NCBI GenBank assembly: GCA_002162755.1
Contig: MAAS01000005.1
Location: forward strand, 1-64,000
Reading direction: 5' to 3'
Length of the DNA: 64,000 nt
From: Gammaproteobacteria bacterium 50_400_T64
GTDB taxonomy: Bacteria > Pseudomonadota > Gammaproteobacteria > Pseudomonadales > Porticoccaceae
Shown here: piece after piece, positions 49,990 to 59,105 of the stretch
Numbering within the stretch: the first letter of the stretch is position 1
Layout: every line of letters begins with the position of its first letter
Notes under the pieces: generated by a model
Database searches by the model: none
What the model was told of the DNA's origin: nothing
What the model saw: the letters and a program-made list of their open reading frames with translations, nothing else
Position numbers and translations under genes: made by a program

Positions 49990-50721
49990 TTAAATACGTG
50001 CTTTACGCTGTTTTAAAGAACCAAGACCCAACAGACCCAAAGCCATCAATGCAAGGCTACCGGGCTCGGGTACAGTACCTGTAACTGGGTCTATAACGTC
50101 ACCAGCTCTCAAGCTATAACCAACATCCAGTGAGGCGCCTTGAACATAAAAGTCGGAAGGAAGAGCCAATATATCGTCTGATGCGACCTGAATAAAATCT
50201 AACACGCCATCGGCTAAATCGGCTAAAGCCAGGGGTAATAGATTAAAGTCGTAGCTACCTGTGTCGACTTCAAAAAAGCCCATAGTGCCGCTGAACCCGA
50301 GTAAATCGACAATCGCTTGCTCACCCAGTAGGTCATCTCTACCCGTCGAGCGACAACCTAGAAAAGGTATGCAAACCTCCCCCTCATCATCCATAAACGT
50401 AATATTTAATGTCGCTGAGTCAATTTTATGCAGGCTGCTGTTATAGCCATTGTCTCTAATGTCATGATCCCATGTCATGAAATCATCGATACCAAAGCTA
50501 TTCAGCAACACTCCGTTTGTTGAGCGACGCCCACCTACTGTCTGAAAATCACCCGACAGCCCCCGGCTAGCCGGTGCTACGCCGTTATGAGTGACACTAC
50601 GAAAGTTCAGCGTATCGGTTAATGAAAAGTCACTCGCTATAGGCCCGGCCATAACTGCCGACGCACTACTGAGAGATAATGTAATTGCTGCTGTTTTTAC
50701 AAATGTTGAAAATTTCATCAT
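49990..50721 (-). CDS. PEP-CTERM sorting domain protein
   Basis: N-terminal signal peptide; C-terminal VPEPGSLALMALGLLGLGSLKQRKARI. Confidence 0.93.
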   Translation of the reverse strand: MMKFSTFVKTAAITLSLSSASAVMAGPIASDFSLTDTLNFRSVTHNGVAPASRGLSGDFQTVGGRRSTNGVLLNSFGIDDFMTWDHDIRDNGYNSSLHKIDSATLNITFMDDEGEVCIPFLGCRSTGRDDLLGEQAIVDLLGFSGTMGFFEVDTGSYDFNLLPLALADLADGVLDFIQVASDDILALPSDFYVQGASLDVGYSLRAGDVIDPVTGTVPEPGSLALMALGLLGLGSLKQRKARI

Positions 50722-50783
50722 TACTTTCCATCTGTTTTGGGTGGGTTAGTTAGGGCTATTTACCTGCCCCTACAACGCCACTT

Positions 50784-50799
50784 AGCAAAACTTATGCCA
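50784..50799 (-). promoter_or_regulatory. Sigma-54 (RpoN) -24/-12 promoter for PEP-CTERM gene
   Basis: Minus strand TGGCATA-AGTT-TTGCT matches TGGCAYR-N4-TTGCW; about 60-75 bp upstream of the start codon. Confidence 0.7.
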
Positions 50800-51394
50800 G
50801 AATAATAACTCGTTAACAATCAACTGGTTATAAAATACAAAGAGTGGAAATACCCCATATGTAAAAAACCCTGACAGCTGGCTCAATACTTGCTTACCGC
50901 TCGCGCCGGATTAACGACCACCCGTCGACCCTGTTAATTTAAGAAGCAAAATTACGGTTTCGTGCCAGAATAAGCACGATCAAAAACACCAGAACTAAAT
51001 CGACCGACCACCCACTCCCGTCAGCTTACCGCTCATCACTTGTAGCCAGCGCCAAACGCGGGCCAAACAGAAGACAAACCAAATTATTGGCGATAGCGTT
51101 TCGCAAAAAAATAATGTGTAAAAAAAGCTGACAGTTAGTCTGGCGGGAATCGCTGAAAACCCCGTTATATAAGCCTTTAAAACAATATTAACTGTCTACA
51201 AAGAGCTCAAGACAAGCCCTTAAATGGAAGGGGATAAGAGGCTATTTCAATAAATTCAGTGCGAATAATGCCTTTTTTCACAACAAAGTTGCCGTTAAAC
51301 AGAAACGTCTCTGCTCATGGAGCAAGAGTTGAAAAACAACCCGGCTCACCGCCACGAACAGATAAAGACAGTAAACAAACCTACAAGCGCATTC

Positions 51395-52015
51395 TTAAGC
51401 GATTTCCGCCACGCCCCAATAATTATAGGCGAACAGTTTTGGCGTTGAGGGTAGATAGCGACTTTCAAGGTCGATGATTTTAAAGCCGCTCTGGGTGATA
51501 AGGTCAGGTATTGGTCGATTCAAATTGCAACCACCGGCTAATCTTTTCCATACTGGGTTAATGCGCTTTTGCCATTTTTCAACGCTGGCATCCGGCGCAT
51601 TACCGTGTTCAGTAAAAATCAGTTTGCCGCCGGGCTTTAGTACACGGCGCATTTGCTCCAACGCTGAGTGCCAATCGGGAATAGTGCATAGGGTGTAGGT
51701 CAGCACGATGCTATCGACACTGTTATCGTCGAGGGGGATTTCCTCACCGGGCAAGTCGATCAATTTTACCTCCAAACCAGACTTTTCGATATTGGGCAGA
51801 GCTTTTGCGCGCATGTCTTCAGAAGGCTCCAGCCCCCAGATAAACTCGACTTTGTCACGATCGTAATAGGGCAAATTCAAGGCCGAGCCCATGCCCACCT
51901 CAAGCACTCGCCCTTCGGCCAGTGGTACCACTTTTTTGCGTTGGTAGGTAATAGGCTTAGTGCCACAGGCGCAGTTGATAAAAGGCGCAAGAACATATTT
52001 ATCGTATAGGCCCAT
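51395..52015 (-). CDS. Class I SAM-dependent methyltransferase
   Basis: VLEVGMGSALNLPYYDRDKVEFIWGLEPSEDM; VLKPGGKLIFTEHG; ATG at 52015 preferred. Confidence 0.88.
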   Translation of the reverse strand: MGLYDKYVLAPFINCACGTKPITYQRKKVVPLAEGRVLEVGMGSALNLPYYDRDKVEFIWGLEPSEDMRAKALPNIEKSGLEVKLIDLPGEEIPLDDNSVDSIVLTYTLCTIPDWHSALEQMRRVLKPGGKLIFTEHGNAPDASVEKWQKRINPVWKRLAGGCNLNRPIPDLITQSGFKIIDLESRYLPSTPKLFAYNYWGVAEIA

Positions 52016-52262
52016 GCGGGTCTCCGTATATTTATAATGAATTATATGTGCGGACATCCTACAGTAAAAACAAGATATTCAACAAAAGTGGCTGCACTTA
52101 CCCTACAAACCCCACCCTAATAATGAAGGCACATCATTTTAGCAAACACCCCATAGCCACTACGGCATCAGCCGTAGGTCTGGTATTCTACCCCTCTCTT
52201 TTTTCACGCTCTAGATAGACACCGCAAGTAGACAATACAAACAGACAACAAGGGTTAGAGAC

Positions 52263-54095
52263 ATGCCGACTTATCGCTCACACACCACCACCAAAGGCCG
52301 CAATATGGCGGGCGCCCGTTCACTGTGGCGCGCCACTGGCATGAAAGATGACGACTTCGACAAGCCCATTATCGCCGTCGCCAATTCCTTTACCCAGTTT
52401 GTTCCGGGTCACGTTCATCTAAAAGATATGGGCCAGCTGGTCATTGGTGAAATTGAAAAATCCGGCGGTGTCGGTAAAGAATTCAACACCATCGCGGTGG
52501 ATGACGGCATCGCCATGGGCCACGACGGGATGCTCTATTCCCTGCCCTCGCGCGACATAATTGCCGACTCGGTCGAATACATGGTTAACGCCCACTGCGC
52601 CGATGCTCTGGTGTGCATATCGAACTGCGACAAGATCACCCCCGGCATGTTGATGGCCGCTCTGCGCCTTAACATCCCCACCGTCTTTGTCTCCGGCGGG
52701 CCGATGGAAGCTGGTAAAACCAAGCTCTCCGATGCCAAGCTCGACCTAGTCGATGCGATGATTATCGCCGTCGACGAAACCGCCTCTGACGCTAAAGTGG
52801 AAGAGTACGAGCGCTCGGCCTGCCCTACCTGCGGCTCCTGCTCGGGCATGTTTACCGCTAACTCTATGAACTGCCTAACCGAAGCACTGGGCCTGTCGCT
52901 GCCTGGCAATGGCTCCATGCTGGCCACCCACGCCGACCGCGAGCAACTATTTTTGCGCGCCGGGCAAATGATCGTAGGCATCGCCAAACAACATTACGAA
53001 GAAGACGACTACAGCGTACTGCCCCGCTCGGTGGCCTGTTTTGAAGCCTTCGAAAATGCCATGAGCCTCGACATCGCCATGGGCGGTTCAACCAATACTA
53101 TTCTGCACTTGCTAGCGGCGGCACTGGAGGCCGAGCTCGACTTCACCATGGCCGATATCGACCGCCTGTCCCACAAAGTACCCCAGCTCAGCAAGGTCGC
53201 CCCCAGCACGCCCCTCTACCATATGGAAGATGTGCATCGCGCCGGTGGCGTATTCGGCCTACTCGGTGAACTCGACCGCGCCGGACTGCTGCACGCCGAC
53301 ATCCCCACTATTCATAGTCCCAGTATGCGCGCGGCACTGGATGAGTGGGATATCAAACGCAATCCCTCTGCCGAGGTGCTGAAGTTCTTCCAGGCGGGCC
53401 CGGCGGGTATTCCCACCCAAACCGCCTTTAGTCAGGACACCCGCTGGCCCAGTGTCGATGACGACCGCGCCAACGGCTGTATTCGCAGCCTCGACAACGC
53501 CTACAGTACAGACGGCGGCCTGGCCGTGCTCTACGGCAACATCGCCCTCGATGGCTGCGTGGTGAAAACCGCCGGCGTCGATGAATCGGCACTGGTGTTT
53601 GAAGGCCCCGCCCACGTTTGCGAAAGTCAGGACACGGCGGTCGCCGACATCCTAGCCGACAAAGTGAAGCCCGGTGACGTGGTGGTGATTCGCTACGAAG
53701 GCCCCAAAGGCGGCCCCGGCATGCAAGAAATGCTCTACCCCACCAGCTACCTGAAATCTCGAGGCCTCGGTAAAGCCTGCGCACTGATTACTGACGGACG
53801 CTTCTCCGGTGGCACCTCTGGCCTGTCCATCGGCCACTGTTCGCCGGAAGCCGCAGCGGGCGGCACCATCGGTCTGGTGAAAGATGGCGACCTGATTCAG
53901 ATCGACATCCCCCAACGCACCATCAACGTTAAACTCAGCACCGAAGAACTCGCCCACCGCCGCGCCGCCCAGGACGCTGCAGGCTGGCTACCCGTTGAAG
54001 ACCGCCCCCGCAAGGTGACGGCGGCACTGAAGGCCTATGCTTTGCTCGCCACCAGCGCCGATAAAGGCGCGGTACGGGATTTATCAAAGCTGTAA
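52263..54095 (+). CDS. ilvD: Dihydroxy-acid dehydratase
   Basis: 610 aa; [66 protein letters not shown]. Confidence 0.97.
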   Translation: MPTYRSHTTTKGRNMAGARSLWRATGMKDDDFDKPIIAVANSFTQFVPGHVHLKDMGQLVIGEIEKSGGVGKEFNTIAVDDGIAMGHDGMLYSLPSRDIIADSVEYMVNAHCADALVCISNCDKITPGMLMAALRLNIPTVFVSGGPMEAGKTKLSDAKLDLVDAMIIAVDETASDAKVEEYERSACPTCGSCSGMFTANSMNCLTEALGLSLPGNGSMLATHADREQLFLRAGQMIVGIAKQHYEEDDYSVLPRSVACFEAFENAMSLDIAMGGSTNTILHLLAAALEAELDFTMADIDRLSHKVPQLSKVAPSTPLYHMEDVHRAGGVFGLLGELDRAGLLHADIPTIHSPSMRAALDEWDIKRNPSAEVLKFFQAGPAGIPTQTAFSQDTRWPSVDDDRANGCIRSLDNAYSTDGGLAVLYGNIALDGCVVKTAGVDESALVFEGPAHVCESQDTAVADILADKVKPGDVVVIRYEGPKGGPGMQEMLYPTSYLKSRGLGKACALITDGRFSGGTSGLSIGHCSPEAAAGGTIGLVKDGDLIQIDIPQRTINVKLSTEELAHRRAAQDAAGWLPVEDRPRKVTAALKAYALLATSADKGAVRDLSKL

Positions 54096-54123
54096 TTCGC
54101 TGCAACAATAGAGAAGTTAGCCA

Positions 54124-54540
54124 ATGAGTCTCGGCAAAAGCAGACTGGAAGAAGACACGCAAATAGACCTCACACCCATGCTCGACGTGGTGTTTATTTT
54201 GCTGATCTTCTTCGTCGTCACCGCTGCTTTTGTCGACGAGACCGCCATCGACCTGCAACACCAGCCCCCCTCCAACAATGCCGCCATTGAAAAAAGCGAC
54301 GATATTATTTTTCAGGTCAACGCCAACAACGATATTTCACTCGACGGTCGCCGGGTGGATATCCGCTCAGTGCGTGCCAACGTGGAAAGACTGCGTGCCA
54401 GTAATCGTGATGCAAAAGTAATTATTAGTACGGATTCTCGCGCGCAAACCAGGACGTATATTCGCATTGCGGATCAGGCGCGGGCAGCGGGGGTTGAGGA
54501 TGTGATATTGGTACCCACCGCCTCAGCATCCAACCCTTAA
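54124..54540 (+). CDS. exbD: ExbD/TolR family protein (orphan copy)
   Basis: DTQIDLTPMLDVVFILLIFFVVTAAFVDETAIDL; no adjacent exbB. Confidence 0.9.
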   Translation: MSLGKSRLEEDTQIDLTPMLDVVFILLIFFVVTAAFVDETAIDLQHQPPSNNAAIEKSDDIIFQVNANNDISLDGRRVDIRSVRANVERLRASNRDAKVIISTDSRAQTRTYIRIADQARAAGVEDVILVPTASASNP

Positions 54541-54616
54541 ATTGGCCGCACTCTAATTTTGGTAACGTTCATCTCAAAACAGTTAACTTCCAGGCTATAA
54601 AAAAACACAGACCTAT

Positions 54617-55912
54617 ATGCATAAATCAAAAAAACCCATTGGATTCTGGTCTGCCGTTTCAATGGGCATAGGCGCAATGGTTGGCGCAGGCATTTTTGCG
54701 CTACTTGGGGAAGCAAGCGCCATATCTGGAAGTGCCGTTTATATTTCATTTATTATCGGCGGAATTATTGCCCTGTTTAGCGGCTATTCATTAGGTAAAT
54801 TAGGCGCTCGCTACCCCTCCTCTGGGGGGATAATAGAGTACTTATCTCAATCCTATGGCGTTGGATTTTTTACCGGCACTATGGGTGTAATCCTGTACTT
54901 TGCAGCCATCATTTCCCTCTCTTTAATCGCCAAAGCCTTTGGCAATTATGCTGTCACTTTTTTACCTGCAACTGAAAATCTAAAAATATGGCAAATATTA
55001 TTCTCAAGTGGAATTATTATTCTGCTTGTATTGCTCAATCTTGAAGGAGCAAAAGATGTTGCCCTTTTGGAAAGAATCACCGTTGGTATAAAGTTCGCGA
55101 TATTAACGAGCTTATCCATAGCAGGAATAATTTTTCTAAATCCAAAATTATTGTCCCCCAGCTATTACCCACCAGGTAATGACATATTTTTCAGCCTGGC
55201 AATCACATTTTTTGCTTTTGAAGGCTTTAGGGTTATCACCAATACGGCTGAGGATATGCCTAATCCTTCTGAAACACTCCCGAAAGCGATGATGACTGCT
55301 ATCGTGTTAGTCATGTTGCTTTATGTTGCAATTGCGTTTGCTGTTTTTGGTAATTTACCTGTTGAACAAGTTATCGCGGCCAAAGATTTTGCCCTGGCAG
55401 AAGCCGCACTACCTATATTTGGTCAGATTGGTTTTAGTGTCGTAGCGATCACAGCATTGATTGCCACCGCCTCCTCTATTAACGCCAATTTGTATGCTGT
55501 AACAAATGTCACGTATCAATTAGCAAAAGATGGGGAATTGCCTTCAGTATTTGGAAAGCCTATAGCACACAGCCGAGAAGGCCTACTCGTCAGCGGCGTA
55601 CTCATTATAATTTTATCTTTATTATTCGATTTATCTGAAATAGCCGCTATTGGCTCAATATCAATTTTGTTTGTTCACACTGTTACTCACGTTGGGCATC
55701 TAAAAATTATTTCAGAAACAGGTGGTTCCAGGTTCCTGGTTTTTATCGCTGCCATTTTAAGTTTTATCGCCATGATTCTTGCTATTGTTTATGTCAGCAT
55801 GGTATTAAATCATGTTGTGTATATTCTTGCAGGGGTTGTCTTAGTGGCTTTAATTACTGAAACCTCATTACGGAAATTTGTAAAAAGAGAAATCAAGCCA
55901 AGAGTAATATAG
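54617..55912 (+). CDS. APC-family amino acid permease
   Basis: GFWSAVSMGIGAMVGAGIFALLGEAS; about 12 hydrophobic segments. Confidence 0.9.
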   Translation: MHKSKKPIGFWSAVSMGIGAMVGAGIFALLGEASAISGSAVYISFIIGGIIALFSGYSLGKLGARYPSSGGIIEYLSQSYGVGFFTGTMGVILYFAAIISLSLIAKAFGNYAVTFLPATENLKIWQILFSSGIIILLVLLNLEGAKDVALLERITVGIKFAILTSLSIAGIIFLNPKLLSPSYYPPGNDIFFSLAITFFAFEGFRVITNTAEDMPNPSETLPKAMMTAIVLVMLLYVAIAFAVFGNLPVEQVIAAKDFALAEAALPIFGQIGFSVVAITALIATASSINANLYAVTNVTYQLAKDGELPSVFGKPIAHSREGLLVSGVLIIILSLLFDLSEIAAIGSISILFVHTVTHVGHLKIISETGGSRFLVFIAAILSFIAMILAIVYVSMVLNHVVYILAGVVLVALITETSLRKFVKREIKPRVI

Positions 55913-55950
55913 TGTGAGCCCGCGAGGCACGGTTGATGCTCTGTAGCAAA

Positions 55951-56489
55951 CTAAGCCTCACACCCCTCCAACTCTGCCCCCGCTTCACGCAACTCCTTAA
56001 CCCGCTCACCTTCTGCACGGGCATAGTCCAGCCACTGCTTTGCATTAATTTTAGAGATCTTGTATTTACCCCCCCTGCTCAAAAGTGCCTACTGCTTTGT
56101 CGTAACAATGCAAATTCAACTGAGCATTACCCAGCACCAGCTACACGGCACCAGGGCGTTTGAGTTTGCCCTTATTCAAAGCATTTTCTGCTGCCCTTAC
56201 CGCTTTGTCATTTTCACCAATACCGAGATAAACAGCGGCCAATTGGGCGTAGATTTTGCCCTGCCCAGAAAGCGCTGCTGCCTTCGCCCGCCTGCTGCCA
56301 GGCCTGGCCTGGCCTGGCCTGGCCGAGTAATTCCAGATGTTTAGCATTCGCTTTAACCTGCTTTTATTGATGGCCGTTTCGAGAGTGACAGCTGCTTGAT
56401 AGGGAATATATACACCGAGATAAAGGCACGTAAGAGAATGTAGTCCGCGTTCTTTATTTATGGCACCGGCCAGATAAACGGTTTCTGTC
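55951..56489 (-). pseudogene. Truncated, frameshifted copy of the C-terminal part of the TPR gene at 59106..60479
   Basis: Collinear nucleotide similarity with 59106..~59660, including an exact 30-mer GGGCATAGTCCAGCCACTGCTTTGCATTAA; internal deletion and microsatellite expansion. Confidence 0.85.
56303..56322. repeat. (CCTGG)4 5-bp tandem repeat
   Basis: Four CCTGG units in GCCAGG-(CCTGG)4-CCGAG versus one unit in the parental TPR gene near 59485. Confidence 0.8.
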
Positions 56490-56795
56490 GTCACCGCCGC
56501 TTTTGTCGACGAGACCGCCATCGACCTGCAACACCACCACCCCTCCAGCAATGCCGCCATTGAAAAATGCGACGATATTATTTTTCAGGTCAGCGCCAAC
56601 AACGATATTTCACTCGACGGCCGCCGGGTGGATATTCGCTCGGTTCCCGCCAATGTAGAAAGACTGCGTACCAGCAATCGTGGTGCGAAGGTAATTATTA
56701 GCACGGATTCCCGTGCGCAGGCTAAAACGTATATTCGTATTGCCGATCAAGCGTGGGCGGCGGGGGTTGATGATATTGTGTTAACGACGCGTTAG
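56487..56795 (+). pseudogene. 5'-truncated exbD copy
   Basis: Open frame VTAAFVDETAIDLQHHHPSSNAAIEKCDDIIFQVSANNDISLDGRRVDIRSVPANVERLRTSNRGAKVIISTDSRAQAKTYIRIADQAWAAGVDDIVLTTR*, near-identical to the exbD at 54124..54540 but lacking start and TM. Confidence 0.88.
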
Positions 56796-56889
56796 AAGCA
56801 GCCTTATTAACTTTTAGCGCTTACCAGCCATTGGCAATCTTTGCCAAACCATGCCAATCTGACCAATCATCAATTTGTGGGATTGAACA

Positions 56890-57174
56890 ATGGCTACGAT
56901 GAATATTTCCTTACCCGACCCCATGCGCGACGGGGTAGAGGCGCAAATCAAAACGGGGCACTACGCCAACAATAGCGATTACCTCCGCGACCTCATTCGT
57001 AAAGACCAACGCAACAGTGAAAAAACACAGGCCATGCAAGATGCCATAACACTGGGGTTCGCCAGCGGCAAAGCAGAAAAAACCGATCTTCAGGCCATTA
57101 AGCAAAGAGCAAAAAACAGGCGGGCCTTATTCCTTAAGAAGGGATTAAAGAAGGCATCTATCAAGCCATCCTGA
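56890..57174 (+). CDS. parD: ParD-family antitoxin (ribbon-helix-helix)
   Basis: MATMNISLPDPMRDGVEAQIKTGHYANNSDYLRDLIRKDQ; unusual basic C-terminal extension. Confidence 0.85.
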   Translation: MATMNISLPDPMRDGVEAQIKTGHYANNSDYLRDLIRKDQRNSEKTQAMQDAITLGFASGKAEKTDLQAIKQRAKNRRALFLKKGLKKASIKPS

Positions 57175-57446
57175 GGCCCTTAGAACAATACCTGAATAAT
57201 ATCTGGCTTTATTCTTTCCAGAACCGGGGTGAAATACAAGCTGACCGCTACTTTGATCAACTCAGCAAGGCTATTGAGCTACTTGGAAAAACGCCGCTAA
57301 TATGTAGAGAGCGGCAGGAATTTACACCGCCTGTTCGCATTCATCATCACGCCAGTCATTTGATTATTTATGTGGCAGATGAAGGTGGTATAGACGCGGT
57401 TAGAGTGCTCCATGAAAGTATGGATATAGAAACATTAGCAGAATAA
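57138..57446 (+). pseudogene. ParE-like toxin, N-terminus damaged or non-canonical start
   Basis: Frame encodes LNNIWLYSFQNRGEIQADRYFDQLSKAIELLGKTPLICRERQEFTPPVRIHHHASHLIIYVADEGGIDAVRVLHESMDIETLAE*; no ATG/GTG/TTG upstream; PEAL motif lies in another frame. Confidence 0.7.
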
Positions 57447-57531
57447 CGTTTTTCGATTAATGCTAACATCTAGCTTTCTAGAACATCAAACCACCTAGCT
57501 TATACCGACCCTTCGATTTATTTAAAATAAC

Positions 57532-57921
57532 ATGAACATACTTAATAGTTTTTTAAAAAACAGAATAATTAAAAAATACATCTATGAAATGGCCCCAGTC
57601 TTAACTAAGCGCTATGGCGTTTCCGACCAATACACTGTCCCACAACTCGAGAAAGCCGCACAAGAATGTGGAATATCAATGCAGTACATACCCTATGCAA
57701 TTGCCCTTTACCGCATCAAAGAGTCCAACCGAACAGTTAAGCTATACAACATTAATCAGGATTTTTTAGATATTTTGAGAAACGAAATATCTAATGGTTT
57801 TTTTGACAGCCACCCCTACAAAACAAAAGATGTTATTAAACTTGCCAAACCACGTGCATGGCGTGGCGGCCGCAATACAGATGCCATCTCAAATCGTCTT
57901 GGCATGAACAGTGAATATTAA
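57532..57921 (+). CDS. Small hypothetical protein (DUF6559-like)
   Basis: 129 aa ORF with plausible composition; family assignment from memory. Confidence 0.55.
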   Translation: MNILNSFLKNRIIKKYIYEMAPVLTKRYGVSDQYTVPQLEKAAQECGISMQYIPYAIALYRIKESNRTVKLYNINQDFLDILRNEISNGFFDSHPYKTKDVIKLAKPRAWRGGRNTDAISNRLGMNSEY

Positions 57922-58128
57922 TTTCGCCCATGGAAGGTCACACTTTTATCGTGAGCTAAGCTAGATACCGTAATATTGGGCTTGGCCAGCGATAGACCGA
58001 AATAATTGACATGCGTCCATTTTAGCTAATCGCCAAAAAAACGAGCAGGTATTACCCCGTAAGAAAGCACATCAAACAGCCTGAATCAAGAAGAGGCATA
58101 AACGGAATTAGAGGTAATTATTAACCCT

Positions 58129-59019
58129 ATGGATATCTTCTCCACATTCTTTCTCATTACTTTGCTAGCAGCCCTTGCTCTATATAAGCTACCTAATTTC
58201 GACATTGTCATTAGCATTGCAATCGCATTTATGGGCACACTCCTCATATACCCCAAACTATTACATTTTCATATGGACTTGAAGCCTATAATTCATAAGT
58301 TCAAAAACAGGGAGATAATAAAACAACAAAAAGAAGCCCTCGACGACCTTTTAGCAATTGCCCATAAAGCTGGCGACAAAGACTTAATACGCGAGCACGA
58401 ACAACTATCCAAAGATCTTATAAAAGATCTGGAATCTCCAAAAAAAACACCCTCTCAGAAAAAGAAAACAGCACCTCAGGACAAATTTTTATGGATTGTA
58501 TTGCCCGGGATTATTTATGCTGTCTATACTTCAGATTTTGTTATAGATACCAAGTCTGCAAGAAACCTGGCTTATATAGCCTTATTCATCACCCTATATA
58601 TCACTATTAAGTTATTTATTGGCAAAGAAAGAGTTGTTCCATTAGAAATTAATGGAAAGAAAGCGTCGAAATTAAAACAGGCCTATAGATCCCTTTTACT
58701 AGTTGTTTTACTTTTCTGTTCAATCTTTACAAACATCGCCATTTCGGTACCTCGATTATTCACGGACATACTTGGAACGGATGCCAAAGAAACCACCCTT
58801 TTTAAAAAAGCTCGTGGCGGCGGTAGATCTTTAGGCTGCAAATATCGATTAGAACCAACAACAACAGCCGAATTTTTCATTGCCTTCATAGTGCATCATT
58901 GCATAACAAAGAATCAGTATGAGACGCTTACAGACCAAAAATTCAAGGCGAACATGAGCCGAAGGAAATCTGTTTTTGGGTACATCATCACAGATATTCA
59001 GCTACCTGATAAGCCCTAA
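58129..59019 (+). CDS. Hypothetical multi-pass membrane protein
   Basis: 296 aa; several hydrophobic segments separated by a charged linker; no recognised family. Confidence 0.6.
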   Translation: MDIFSTFFLITLLAALALYKLPNFDIVISIAIAFMGTLLIYPKLLHFHMDLKPIIHKFKNREIIKQQKEALDDLLAIAHKAGDKDLIREHEQLSKDLIKDLESPKKTPSQKKKTAPQDKFLWIVLPGIIYAVYTSDFVIDTKSARNLAYIALFITLYITIKLFIGKERVVPLEINGKKASKLKQAYRSLLLVVLLFCSIFTNIAISVPRLFTDILGTDAKETTLFKKARGGGRSLGCKYRLEPTTTAEFFIAFIVHHCITKNQYETLTDQKFKANMSRRKSVFGYIITDIQLPDKP

Positions 59020-59105
59020 AATCAATCACCTAAAGACAGACTACCGAGATAGCGATCACTCTTAATAATAGGCATCACGCAAACGATCACAAGCCCGTCA
59101 TGCGT

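Noticed and set aside
52160-52177. CTACGGC-ATCA-GCCGTAG hairpin upstream of ilvD as an attenuator
   Set aside because: No leader peptide rich in Ile/Leu/Val found; more likely a simple terminator-like stem for the upstream interval
56141-56560. 139-aa minus-strand ORF spanning the TPR/exbD relic junction
   Set aside because: Accidental read-through across the chimeric junction and CCTGG expansion, not a real fusion gene
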